From assembly GCA_025357545.1 (NCBI GenBank), contig JANXPB010000161.1:1-37398 (forward strand): 37,398 nucleotides of DNA, in the 5' to 3' direction. This document shows, piece by piece, positions 8,928 through 17,536 of this stretch; the stretch's first letter is position 1, and each line of letters starts with the position of its first letter. Source of the stretch: Holophagaceae bacterium. GTDB lineage: Bacteria > Acidobacteriota > Holophagae > Holophagales > Holophagaceae. A program made the translations under genes and the position numbers. Under the pieces are notes generated by a model. It made no database searches. It had not been told where the DNA came from and saw only the letters and a list, made by a program, of their open reading frames with translations.

Positions 8928-11177
8928 GTGTCAGACTCCACACTAATCCCGGAGCGCTTCGACGCGATGATCTATGGACTGCTCTCAGCCATCGGGGCCT
9001 TCGTACTGTTCCTTTTCGAACCCTTCCTTGGCAAGGTTCTAACACCACGCTTTGGAGGCGGGGCCAATGTCTGGATTGTCTGCCTCCTGTTCTTCCAGGT
9101 GGTTCTCCTGGCTGGTTACGCCTATGCCCATCTGCTGGGCTCGAAAGTAACTCAACGGCGCCAGGTCCAATTCCACGCCTTGTTTCTAGCCTTGGTCCTG
9201 GGTTCGCTCACTTGGCGATGGGTGCACCACGGCAATCCCCTGATTCCCGATGCAAGTCTGGTGGCGGGTCAGACGGCCGGCTCTCTGCTCTGGATGCTGA
9301 CGACCACCTCGGCGCTGCCAATGATGGCCCTCGCGGCCACTTCGCCGCTGATGCAGGCTTGGTTCTACCGCACTCCGGCGAGACACTCGCCTTATCGTCT
9401 CTATGCTTGGTCCAATGCGGGGTCGTTGGGAGGGCTCCTGGCATATCCATTTCTGGCGGAGCCTCTGCTGTCGTCATCAAATCAGGGAATCCTGATCTTC
9501 ATTCTGATGCTTCTGTTCACCGCGGGTGTCTGGACCCTCTGGAACCGCAGCGAAGGGGACCCTGGTGGCAACCTGAGGGTCGATGTGGATGTGGGATCTG
9601 ACCCCACCGGGTTGCCCGGAAAGCCCCTCCCCTGGATCCTGGCTTCCGCTGCGGGCTCCATGATCCTGATGGCATCGACCAACAAGATGACTCTCGAAAT
9701 CGCCGCCATCCCCCTGCTCTGGATTCTGCCCCTGGTGGCCTATCTGGCGAGCTTCATCCTAGTGTTCGACGGGAAATGGGCTTTGGGTCGGGGCGTCTGG
9801 CCAGTGATCTGGATGACGCTTTTCGTGGTCTCCATCGCGACATCGCTTGCGGCGCCATGGTCTCCCAACTTTGAAACCCCCCTGTTGATACTCGGGGGCA
9901 CCGCGGCGACTTTCTCAGGCTGCATGGTGTGCCATGGGTACCTGTATGAATGCCGGCCAGGTGTGGCCCAGCTGACGCGGTTCTACCTCTGGGTGGCCAC
10001 CGGCGGGGTGCTGGGCGGCATCTGCGTAGCGATCCTCGCGCCGGTGGTGTTCAACCGCCTCTTCGAATTCGGGTGTGCGGTCCTTGGAGTGGCCTGGATG
10101 GGTTACCTCTTGGCGCGGCGCCAAGTGGGGCGCTCGGTGGCGGGAGCGATCGCCAGCTCGCTGCTCGGATTCGCGGCGGGAGGACTCGCGCTCTGGAGTG
10201 AGGGCCGGAATCCCGGTATCTATCTTAGGAATTTCTACGGGATCATCCGGGTGTCCCGGGTCCAAAACATGTTGATGATGGACAACTTGAAGACGCTCCA
10301 TGGCTTTGTGGATTTGGCGAGGCCTACGGAGCCGCTCTCTTATTACACGGCCGATTCCGGTATTGGTCGCTTGCTGAACCTCCAGATGGCCCGGAAGCCC
10401 AGCCTGAAAGTGGGCGTCGTGGGGTTGGGGGTCGGTTCGGTAGCGGACTACGGGCGCGCGGCCGATGAGTATGTATTTTACGAGATCAACCCAATTGATT
10501 GTGCCTTGGCCGGGCCGCAGTCCAAGGCATTCCGACTACTCAAGGATGCCAAGGCCAAGGTGGAACTCGTCGAAGGGGATGGTCGAGTTTGCCTGGAACA
10601 GGAACTTCGCGCCGGGCGCGCGAGGGGCTTCGACGTGCTGCTGATCGATGCCTTTTCAGGCGACAGCGTGCCCTGGCATCTGTTGACGGTGGAGGCCTAC
10701 GAGAGCTATTTCGCCCACTTGGCACCGGATGGCGTGTTGGCGCTTCATGTGAGCAACCCGCTTCCAGTCGACCGTATCGTGCTGGGCGGAGCCAAGGCCT
10801 TGAACCTGTTCGGCGTCTTTCTAAGGGACCCATTGGAGGCCCAGCGAACCAGGAACCCTTGGCACATGGGTACCCAGTACATCCTGCTGACCCGGGATTC
10901 CAAGGTGCTGAACCACCCTTCCATGTACTCCACGATGGTGGCGGTGTTCGGCCCCACCACCTTCAGACAGGCTGATGCGGGTGTGGGCATTCTGTCCTTT
11001 CTCCAATCCGGCTCGCCGTGGCGGGATCAAAAGAACAGCCTTTCCCACCTGCTGTTCAAGCGGCGGGCCTTGGATGAGATCGCGCTCTGGAATTCGCGGA
11101 ACCATCCTTCTAGCCCGGTCACCCCCGCAGCGCCTTCAATTGCTCCAGCACCGCCTGTACATGCCCCTTCACGCTGA
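8928..11177 (+). CDS. Fused membrane domain / spermidine synthase-like protein (copy 2)
   Basis: This is a 749-residue paralogue of the preceding gene with the same architecture. The polytopic membrane part begins near AIGAFVLFLFEPFLGKVL and includes CMVCHGYLYECRP. The synthase-like part carries VGVVGLGVGSVADYG and LLIDAFSGDSVPWHLLT. The two copies share whole blocks (for example SLKVGVVGLGVGSVA and HLLFKRR/DLLFERPAF near the ends) but have diverged enough to suggest different substrates. The start is GTG at 8928 with no strong ribosome-binding site; an ATG at 8967 is an alternative. The Pro/Ala-rich C-terminal tail runs 59 bp into the end of the convergent bcp gene. Confidence 0.85.
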   Translation: MSDSTLIPERFDAMIYGLLSAIGAFVLFLFEPFLGKVLTPRFGGGANVWIVCLLFFQVVLLAGYAYAHLLGSKVTQRRQVQFHALFLALVLGSLTWRWVHHGNPLIPDASLVAGQTAGSLLWMLTTTSALPMMALAATSPLMQAWFYRTPARHSPYRLYAWSNAGSLGGLLAYPFLAEPLLSSSNQGILIFILMLLFTAGVWTLWNRSEGDPGGNLRVDVDVGSDPTGLPGKPLPWILASAAGSMILMASTNKMTLEIAAIPLLWILPLVAYLASFILVFDGKWALGRGVWPVIWMTLFVVSIATSLAAPWSPNFETPLLILGGTAATFSGCMVCHGYLYECRPGVAQLTRFYLWVATGGVLGGICVAILAPVVFNRLFEFGCAVLGVAWMGYLLARRQVGRSVAGAIASSLLGFAAGGLALWSEGRNPGIYLRNFYGIIRVSRVQNMLMMDNLKTLHGFVDLARPTEPLSYYTADSGIGRLLNLQMARKPSLKVGVVGLGVGSVADYGRAADEYVFYEINPIDCALAGPQSKAFRLLKDAKAKVELVEGDGRVCLEQELRAGRARGFDVLLIDAFSGDSVPWHLLTVEAYESYFAHLAPDGVLALHVSNPLPVDRIVLGGAKALNLFGVFLRDPLEAQRTRNPWHMGTQYILLTRDSKVLNHPSMYSTMVAVFGPTTFRQADAGVGILSFLQSGSPWRDQKNSLSHLLFKRRALDEIALWNSRNHPSSPVTPAAPSIAPAPPVHAPSR

Positions 11178-11589
11178 CTTTGGGCCAGACGTGGCGGATG
11201 GCGCCTTTGGGGTCGATGAGAAAGGTCGAGCGGATGATGCCTTCCACTTCTTTGCCGTACATCAGCTTTTTGCCGAAGGCGCCAAGAGGCGCGAGCAGCG
11301 TTTTCTCCGGATCGCTCAGCAGGCGGAAGGGCAGTTCCTGTTTGGCGATGAAATTCTGATGGCTCTTTTGGCTGTCCCGGGAAAGGCCATAGACCGCAGC
11401 CCCCAGGGCCTTAATGCGCGCCCAATGGTCGCGGAAATCGCAGGCCTCCATGGTGCAGCCGGGAGTGGAATCCTTGGGATAGGCGTAAAGCACCGTCCAC
11501 TGGCCCTCCAGGTCCTTGGCTGTGACGAGTCTCCCCTCGTCGTCCAAGAGGGAAAAGTTGGGGATTTTCGTACCCACCAGATCAGTCAT
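11119..11589 (-). CDS. bcp: Thioredoxin-dependent thiol peroxidase (BCP, peroxiredoxin Q)
   Basis: This 156-residue peroxiredoxin reduces hydrogen peroxide and organic peroxides. The peroxidatic Cys45 and resolving Cys50 lie in STPGCTMEACDFRD, the C-x4-C spacing of the atypical 2-Cys BCP class. FRLLSDPEKTL and RSTFLIDPKG are further family segments, and the length is standard. The ATG at 11589 overlaps the stop of the upstream permease gene as ATGA, so translation is probably coupled. The last 59 bp overlap the end of the convergent spermidine-synthase-like gene. Confidence 0.95.
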   Translation of the reverse strand: MTDLVGTKIPNFSLLDDEGRLVTAKDLEGQWTVLYAYPKDSTPGCTMEACDFRDHWARIKALGAAVYGLSRDSQKSHQNFIAKQELPFRLLSDPEKTLLAPLGAFGKKLMYGKEVEGIIRSTFLIDPKGAIRHVWPKVSVKGHVQAVLEQLKALRG

Positions 11590-12296
11590 ATCCGCTCCGC
11601 CGGCGCTCGCGCCGAACTCCATGCTAGAGCCAATACCAGGAGGAGGGCGCCCAAGCCGAGGGCCGTGGCGTCGGTGGCCAGGCGGGGCAGTTCCTCGTTC
11701 AACAACAGGCCCAGTGAATCATGCTGGGGCCCCGGCCCCAGGCCCAGCAGGCGCAGGGTGGCCTCGGCCCAGACCACCGCCACCCAGGCGGAGGGGAATA
11801 GGGGCATGGCTTCTTCGAAGGCCCAGGGCGCCCAGGTTTTCATTTGATGGGCCCGGGAAGCGCCGAGGACCTGGTGCATGGCCCAGGCGGGACTCCGACG
11901 GAAGGGGTCCAGCCGGGCCCTCAACGCGGGTTCCAATTGGAGCGCCCCGAAACTGGCCAGAAAGATGCCCAAGGGTACCCATCCGAAGCCGCCCAGGACC
12001 GCCGCCATCGGGATGAGGCCCAGCAGCGGAGGGACCGAGCGCAGGGCCGACCGCGCAGCCCGCAGGTGATCGCCCCAGAGCGCCAACAGCAAGCCCAGAG
12101 TCAGGGAGCCCAAGGCCACCGCCGCGGCAAATCCGAAGCTTCTGGCGGAACTGGAGAGCAGGCGCAGAAGCCCGTCCCGGCCCAAGGTGTCCGTGCCCAG
12201 CAGATGGTGCCAACCCATGGGCAGATCGCCGTTGAAGGGATCCAAGGGGAGTTCCGGAAAGAGCAAAGTCAGCAAAAAGGCGCAGCGCCACTTCAT
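11586..12296 (-). CDS. ABC transporter permease, DppC/OppC type, short
   Basis: This is a 236-residue inner-membrane permease of the peptide/nickel ABC family. Near the N-terminus, HHLLGTDTLGRDGLLRLL matches the HPLGTDxLGRD signature of DppC/OppC. Several hydrophobic helices follow. A cytoplasmic coupling region is visible around RSPAWAMHQVLGASRAHQMKTWAPWAFEEAMPLF, a degenerate form of the EAA loop. It is shorter than a typical DppC (about 280-300 residues). The ATG at 12296 overlaps the upstream permease stop as ATGA. The frame is open far upstream of 12296, but that part lies opposite or inside other genes and is not homologous. The cargo is unknown. Confidence 0.8.
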   Translation of the reverse strand: MKWRCAFLLTLLFPELPLDPFNGDLPMGWHHLLGTDTLGRDGLLRLLSSSARSFGFAAAVALGSLTLGLLLALWGDHLRAARSALRSVPPLLGLIPMAAVLGGFGWVPLGIFLASFGALQLEPALRARLDPFRRSPAWAMHQVLGASRAHQMKTWAPWAFEEAMPLFPSAWVAVVWAEATLRLLGLGPGPQHDSLGLLLNEELPRLATDATALGLGALLLVLALAWSSARAPAERI

Positions 12297-12940
12297 GCGG
12301 GCTCCCAGGGCCGGGTCAGCCGCCAGAGCAGGGCGAAGCCGATGACCCAGGCTGCGAGGCCCATCTGGTCCCGGGCCCCGATGCGTTGCATCCAGTCGCT
12401 GCCCAGGCCCTGGATGCCAAAGATGCGCTCCAACACCAGGGCTGCGGTGAGCCAAAGCGGCAGGCGGGCCGCGACCCAGCGCGGCATCAGCTGGAGCAGC
12501 GCCCTCCGCCTGGTCGTTGCAATCGCAGCTGCTCCATAGGCTTCCGGAAAGGGCGATTCCCGGGGCAGGGCCGCGCAGAGCCAGCGCACCTCGGTGGGAA
12601 GGCTCGCCGCCAGGAAGGCCAGGGCGAAGGCCACCCGTCCCGGGGGCCCCCACAGTCCCGGCCATGCGGCCAACAGCAGGCCACCCCAGAGGAAGTCCGG
12701 CGGGGATTCTAGCGCCGCCAGCCAGCCGGTCCGCGCGCCCCTGGGGCCGAGCTTCAGCGCGATGCCTGGAGCCAATGCGCAGAGCACTCCCAGGATGGCA
12801 GCGGTGGCCGGCAGGATGCCGAAGGGGAAGCCCTGTGGCGAGGCCTGGTGCCAGACGGTGCCAGGCAGCAGGAAGGCCATCCCCAGGGCCATCAGCCACA
12901 CCCACCAGCCGGCGGCGTACTTGGGGGTGGGTGCCCTCAC
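12293..12940 (-). CDS. ABC transporter permease, DppB/OppB type, truncated
   Basis: This 215-residue protein matches the C-terminal two-thirds of DppB/OppB permeases. The region EAYGAAAIATTRRRALLQLM corresponds to the EAA coupling loop, and LVLERIFGIQGLGSDWMQRI to the conserved (V)ExIFxxPGLG segment. The usual N-terminal helix and periplasmic domain of the family (about 310-330 residues) are missing. The start is GTG at 12940, directly after the TAG stop of the solute-binding-protein gene with no spacer. With its DppC-type partner it would form the membrane channel. No ATP-binding gene is present beside it, so an ATPase would have to be supplied from elsewhere. Confidence 0.78.
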   Translation of the reverse strand: MRAPTPKYAAGWWVWLMALGMAFLLPGTVWHQASPQGFPFGILPATAAILGVLCALAPGIALKLGPRGARTGWLAALESPPDFLWGGLLLAAWPGLWGPPGRVAFALAFLAASLPTEVRWLCAALPRESPFPEAYGAAAIATTRRRALLQLMPRWVAARLPLWLTAALVLERIFGIQGLGSDWMQRIGARDQMGLAAWVIGFALLWRLTRPWEPA

Positions 12941-14314
12941 CTAGGGGGCCCAGGTCCAGCCGGCGGGGCCGGGCGTCGAGAGGTACAAACCCAGAACGCC
13001 CGGTGCCACAGTCAAGTTCCGGTCCACCCACACCACCGAAGTGAAATCCAGGATGGGAATCGCCGCCGGATGCCGCGACCAGACCTGCTGCAGCTCCCGC
13101 CAGGCGGGACTGGCAGGCGCTTCCAGCCGCTGGGCGAGTCCCGGGTACAGCGTGTCCTGCCACCCACAAAAATTCAGCGGCCCAGCGGGTTCCATCAACT
13201 CCAGCACCGACCAGGGGTGGGGATCGAAAATATTAATGGCGCAGGCCAGCTGAAAATCCCCTTTCTGGAGGCGCTCATAGAGCAGCGCGGCCTCCACGGG
13301 TTTGGGCTCCAGCTCCACGCCATCCTTTAGAGCCCGTTCCCGGAGGGCCAACAGAGTTTTCTGCACCAACTCATCGCCAGAGCTGTAGAGCAGTTCCCAG
13401 TGTTGGCCCCGGGGTGGGGGCGGCGCAGGCGCCTGGATGGCCATGGGGGGGAAGCCTAAGGACTCGGGCCACAAGCCTCGGCTCGGGTGCGCCTTGACGC
13501 CGAACAGGTCGGCGGGGAGGGCTTCATTCCGGTAGCGTTCCAGGGCCTGGAGCGGCGCCACACCCAGGCGGCTCCAGACCAGGAGTTGGGCGTGGGTGGG
13601 CTGCCGCAACTCCACCAGATTCACCGGGGGTCGCAGGTTCCGCCGGGCCGGGGGCACTCCGATGGAGAGCCAACCCTTCTGGAGATTCTGCAACAGGGCC
13701 TGCTCGTCGGCCAGCAGGCGGAAATGGAGAGCTGGGAGCTTGGGGTGCAAGAAATGGGGGCGGGCGGTGAAGGTCCACTCGGTACCCTGGCGTTGGAAGG
13801 AGAAGGGGCCGCTGCCTTCCTCCGGATGCCCACTGCGGGCGATGGGAACCCGCGCCAGTTCCATCAGCAGGCGGAGCGCCGGCTTGGTGGAGGAAACCTC
13901 CACCATCGCCCCAGCTGCCCGGATGCGGACGCCTTCCAAGAGCCCCTTTTTGGTCGGGCTGGCGCCGGTGCCTCTTTGGATCTCATGGAAGGTCCAGGCC
14001 ACGTCCTCGGAGCCCACGGGTGCCCCGGAGCTGAAGCGGAGGCCCTCCCGAAGGTGGAACCGGGTGGTGGTGCCCTTGCTCACCCAGCGATCGGCAAGGC
14101 GCGGCACCACCCGGTTCTGGGCATCCAATCCCACCAGGGCATCGCCCGCAAGAGCCTGCATGATGGCCTGCTCGAAACCTTCGCCCCGGATGAAATCCAA
14201 GGGGCCGGGATCCCGGGCGAAGGATTCCTGGACGATCTGAGCAGCCAGGGGCGCCGCCCCGGGCGCGAACCCAGGGGCCAGAACCACCAGGAGGATGAAA
14301 ATCCCTCGCCGCAT
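12941..14314 (-). CDS. Peptide/nickel-type ABC solute-binding protein
   Basis: This 457-residue protein has a signal peptide (MRRGIFILLVVLAPGFAPGAAPLAAQ). The body resembles family 5 extracellular solute-binding proteins (SBP_bac_5: OppA/DppA/NikA): ALAGDALVGLDAQNRVVPRLADRW, then TTRFHLREGLRFSSGAPVGSEDV and AWTFHEIQRG. It is shorter and more divergent than typical OppA (about 530 residues). It is the first gene of the minus-strand operon with the two short permeases and bcp. Its start at 14314 is 71 bp from the divergent ABC exporter, so that gap probably holds both promoters. The ligand cannot be predicted. Confidence 0.82.
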   Translation of the reverse strand: MRRGIFILLVVLAPGFAPGAAPLAAQIVQESFARDPGPLDFIRGEGFEQAIMQALAGDALVGLDAQNRVVPRLADRWVSKGTTTRFHLREGLRFSSGAPVGSEDVAWTFHEIQRGTGASPTKKGLLEGVRIRAAGAMVEVSSTKPALRLLMELARVPIARSGHPEEGSGPFSFQRQGTEWTFTARPHFLHPKLPALHFRLLADEQALLQNLQKGWLSIGVPPARRNLRPPVNLVELRQPTHAQLLVWSRLGVAPLQALERYRNEALPADLFGVKAHPSRGLWPESLGFPPMAIQAPAPPPPRGQHWELLYSSGDELVQKTLLALRERALKDGVELEPKPVEAALLYERLQKGDFQLACAINIFDPHPWSVLELMEPAGPLNFCGWQDTLYPGLAQRLEAPASPAWRELQQVWSRHPAAIPILDFTSVVWVDRNLTVAPGVLGLYLSTPGPAGWTWAP

Positions 14315-14385
14315 GAAAACCTCTTGGATTGGATGCAGGCATCATGCACCGGAGGGCCATGGCTGCCAAGTGCTAGGCTGGATTC

Positions 14386-16137
14386 GTGGCGAAGGCATCG
14401 AACCGAATCTGGTGGTGGAAACTCCTGGCGGGGCACCGACGGTCCCTGTACCTGGGGCTTGGGTCGACCCTGTTATGCAGCCTTGCGGCGGCCTGGGTCC
14501 CCTTCTGGGCCGGGCGGGCGGTGCACGACCTGGAGATCCAGCACTACGGGGATTCCCGCCGCGCCCTGTTGTGGATGTTGACGTTCACGCTGGCGGCTGG
14601 CATCGGGCGCTACTTCATGCGCAACACACTCATAGGCCTCAGCCGCGAGATCGAAAAGGTCCAGCGCGAGGACATCTACCAGTTCCTGCTGACCCGCTCC
14701 TTTGATTTCTACGAACGGCAGCGCATTGGAGACCTCATGAGCCGCATCGGGGATGACGTCAGCACCGTCCGCATGGCCACGGGCCCCGGCTTCATGAGCC
14801 TCCTCCAGACCTTCAGCATTCTGCCCATGACCCTGGCGCTCATGGCCCACACCCATGGACGGCTCACGGCGGCGGTGATGCTGCCCTTCTCGTTCCTGGC
14901 GCTGGGCTTCTACATCCTGAGCAAGAAAAGCCACGCGTTGCAGCAGAAGATCCAGCTCGTCTCCAGCCAATTAAGCACTTTCAGCCACGAGACCATCCAA
15001 GGCGAGAAGGTGGTCCAGGCCTTCGGACTGGAGGACCTGCGCGTCGGGCGCTTTCGTGCCTTGAGCGAAGACCAGGCGCACTTGAACATCCTCCAGTCCT
15101 CGATCTTCGGCGCCTATGGCCCCATGGCGGCCCTCATTGGGGGCGCCGCGACCTTGGTCTTGGTGGTCTATGGCGGGAGCCTGGTCACCCAGCATGAATT
15201 GGGGCTCGGGGAACTGACCGCCTTCACCGGCTATCTGGTGGCGCTGGCTTGGCCCGTGATGAGCCTGGGTTGGTCCGTGAACCTTTTCCAGCGGGCCCGG
15301 GCCGGCCAGGAGCGTATCGACCAGGTACTGAATTCGCCAGAGCCTCCCATCCCCCAGGAGGCCGCGCCCTTGCTGCCCTCCACCCCTGCGGACCTCGCGC
15401 TCACTGAGGCAGCTTTCCGTTTCGAGACCGGGCGCGGCCTGGGCCCCTTGTCGCTGAAGGTCCCGCCGGGCGGCAGTCTTGCGGTGGTAGGAGGGATCGG
15501 CAGCGGCAAGAGCATTCTGCTGCAAACCCTCGCCGGGCTGCGGACCCCACAGGAAGGCCGATGTCTCGTGGATGGGGAGCCCCTGGATGACGCCACCTTG
15601 CGTCGTCATTGGGCGGGCCTGGGCTGGGTCCCCCAGGAGGCTTTCCTGTTTTCGACGACCCTGCGGGAGAACCTCACCCAGGGCCGACCCGGCGCTACCG
15701 AGGCGGAAATCTGGGAAGTGGTCGGCGTGGTCTGCCTGGACGATCTCGTTAGGCGCCTGCCGGAAAGCCTCGACACCATCGTGGGCGAACGGGGCGTGGT
15801 GCTTTCCGGTGGCGAGCGGCAGCGGACGGCCCTGGCCAGGGCCCTGCTGAAGAAGCCCCGTCTGCTGCTCATGGACGATGCCCTGTCGGCGGTGGATGCT
15901 GAGACCGAATCCCGCATTCTCGAGAACCTGCGCGGCTACCTGGGCCGCACCACCCTGGTGCTGGCCACCCATCGCATCTTCGTGGCGGAACTCTGCGAAC
16001 AGGTGCTCGTCCTGGAGCAGGGCCGCGCCATCCAGCTGGGCACTCCGGTCCAGCTGGTGGAGGAGCCAGGCCTATACGCGCGCCTAAAGCGATTGCAGAG
16101 CCTGGAGCGGGAATTGCTGGGCGGGGCCCCGGGATGA
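14386..16137 (+). CDS. ABC exporter half-transporter (MsbA/MdlB type)
   Basis: This is a 583-residue type IV ABC exporter with a fused membrane domain (about residues 1-320) and nucleotide-binding domain (about 340-575). The ATPase motifs are complete: Walker A GGIGSGKS, the Q-loop in WVPQEAFLFSTTLREN, signature VLSGGERQRTALARALL, Walker B RLLLMDDALSAVDAETES and the H-loop in LVLATHR. It probably works as a homodimer exporting a lipid, peptide or drug; the substrate is unknown. The start is GTG at 14386. The stop codon overlaps an ATG (ATGA, 16134-16137) that probably starts the next gene. Confidence 0.92.
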   Translation: MAKASNRIWWWKLLAGHRRSLYLGLGSTLLCSLAAAWVPFWAGRAVHDLEIQHYGDSRRALLWMLTFTLAAGIGRYFMRNTLIGLSREIEKVQREDIYQFLLTRSFDFYERQRIGDLMSRIGDDVSTVRMATGPGFMSLLQTFSILPMTLALMAHTHGRLTAAVMLPFSFLALGFYILSKKSHALQQKIQLVSSQLSTFSHETIQGEKVVQAFGLEDLRVGRFRALSEDQAHLNILQSSIFGAYGPMAALIGGAATLVLVVYGGSLVTQHELGLGELTAFTGYLVALAWPVMSLGWSVNLFQRARAGQERIDQVLNSPEPPIPQEAAPLLPSTPADLALTEAAFRFETGRGLGPLSLKVPPGGSLAVVGGIGSGKSILLQTLAGLRTPQEGRCLVDGEPLDDATLRRHWAGLGWVPQEAFLFSTTLRENLTQGRPGATEAEIWEVVGVVCLDDLVRRLPESLDTIVGERGVVLSGGERQRTALARALLKKPRLLLMDDALSAVDAETESRILENLRGYLGRTTLVLATHRIFVAELCEQVLVLEQGRAIQLGTPVQLVEEPGLYARLKRLQSLERELLGGAPG

Positions 16138-17489
16138 TCCCGCGGTGGAGGGACTTGGGGCAGTCTTTCCGCCCTGGCCGCCACGGCTGTCCTGCTGGCA
16201 GATCCGCTCCCCACGGGCGTGATCGTTCCAAGGGTCCCGTGCCTGAAAGCTCCAGCCCACAGCTACGCCCTCTACCTGCCCAGCGCCTATCGAGGCGACC
16301 GCCCCTGGCCGGTCCTCTTCGCCTTCGCTCCGAATGCCCGTGGGGTGGATCCTGTGCGGCTCTTCGAGAAGCCCGCGGAGCGGCTGGGTTTCATCGTGGT
16401 GGGGTCCAACGACTCGAAGAATGGCCCGCTCAGGCCCGCCCTCCAGGCCCAGGAGGCCCTTTGGAACGAGGTCCGCGCCCGCTTCAATGTGGACCCGAAG
16501 CGGTGTTACGCCACCGGTTTCTCCGGGGGTTCGCGCATGGCCGTGCGGATGGCGCTGGAACATTCCAGGTCCTTCGCCGGAGTGATCAGCATCGGCGCTT
16601 TCTTCGCTGATAAGCGGGGACTCCTGGGCAGCGGCCCCATGGCCTTCGCCCTGCTTTGCGGCCAGGAGGATTTCAACCACTGGGAGCTGTTGGCAGCCCG
16701 GGAGGAACTGGGACGGCGCGGCAACCCAGTTTGGACGGATCGATTTCCCGGCCCCCACGCCTGGCCTCAGGCGGAGCACTGCGATCAGGCTTTGACTTTT
16801 TTTCAGCTGGTGGCGGATCGGCGCGCTGGAGTCGCCCCCCATCCTCGTTGGAGGACGCCTTCCTGGCGCGGCAGGCCGACGCCGCGCGCATGGCGGAGAG
16901 GGACGGTGAAAAGCTGCTGGCCTGGCGGCGGTGGAAGGAACTGGAGGTTCAGTTCGCGAAGCGCTCAGAAGGCTCGGAGGCCAACAAGAGCGCGACTCGA
17001 CTGGAGCAGGACCCAGGCCTCAAAAGAGAACGTGAGCTGGAGTCCAGATATCGGCGTGTGCACGACGAAACGGCGGGACTGAGGGGCTTACCCGGTTACT
17101 CCGCGCAACTGGTAAAGCTGAAGGGGACAACTCTCGAACCAGGAATGGAAGCTCGTTTCGCGCGGCAGGCGCTCGCCAGCGAAGCAGGCATTTACTGGAA
17201 ATCGGGCCTGCAAGCCATGGAAGCAAAATCCTGGAAGCGGGCGGCGGAGCTCTTCGAAACCTTGCTCCGCTTGGAGGAGTCTGCGGCCGGCCCCTGCTTC
17301 TTCGCGGCCTGCGCGAGGGCCCAATTAGGGGAGACCGGGCGAGCCATGGACCTGCTCAGCATGGCGAAAAGCCGGGGCTTCAAAAATGTTGATGCCTTGA
17401 AAGAGAACCCACTTCTCAAGAGCCTTCAGGGAAACCCGGAATTCATCAAACTCATCCAAACCCTTGAGGCGAAGCCCCCGAGGGAATAA
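16134..17489 (+). pseudogene. Frameshifted secreted alpha/beta hydrolase with TPR-like C-terminus
   Basis: Homology-like sequence runs through two frame changes. From ATG at 16134 (ATGA overlap with the exporter stop), a signal-peptide-like stretch SALAATAVLLADPLP appears only after a shift near GGGG at 16157-16160. Frame 1 then carries the hydrolase: HSYALYLPSAYRG, nucleophile motif GFSGG, acid region CGQEDFNHW and catalytic His in FPGPHAWPQ. This fits the esterase/PHB-depolymerase-like group. Near the six-C run at about 16832-16837 the sense frame changes back. It then encodes LEDAFLARQADAARM and a helical TPR-like tail (SWKRAAELFETLLRLEESAAG; ARAQLGETGRAMDLL) ending at 17489. Without a shift, a GTG at 16219 would give a 287-residue product whose tail after about 16840 is out of frame. 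It could be a true pseudogene, a phase-variable gene or two homopolymer sequencing errors. Confidence 0.7.
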
Positions 17490-17500
17490 GGATTCTTCCG

Positions 17501-17523
17501 ATCCGATACCATGGGAATCGGAT
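17501..17523 (+). other. Short hairpin before the TlpA-like gene
   Basis: ATCCGAT (17501-17507) and ATCGGAT (17517-17523) form a 7-bp stem with a 9-base loop. The stem ends just before the GAGGAGG ribosome-binding site of the next gene. It could affect translation or be a weak terminator for the gene before; there is no T-run. Confidence 0.4.
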
Positions 17524-17536
17524 TTGAGGAGGTCCC

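Noticed and set aside
7738-9938. CxxCH motifs (CMTCH, CMVCH) in the two fusion proteins as c-type haem sites
   Set aside because: They lie in a conserved family loop (CHGYLYExRP) between membrane helices; single motifs at this site are a family trait, not cytochrome evidence.
12297-13169. N-terminal extension of the DppC-like permease upstream of 12296
   Set aside because: The frame is open but overlaps the DppB-like and solute-binding-protein genes in another frame, and the translation is not permease-like; the ATGA start fits better.
16134-17489. Programmed ribosomal frameshifting in the hydrolase gene
   Set aside because: Two shifts of opposite sign would be needed and no stimulatory structure was evident; error, decay or phase variation is simpler.
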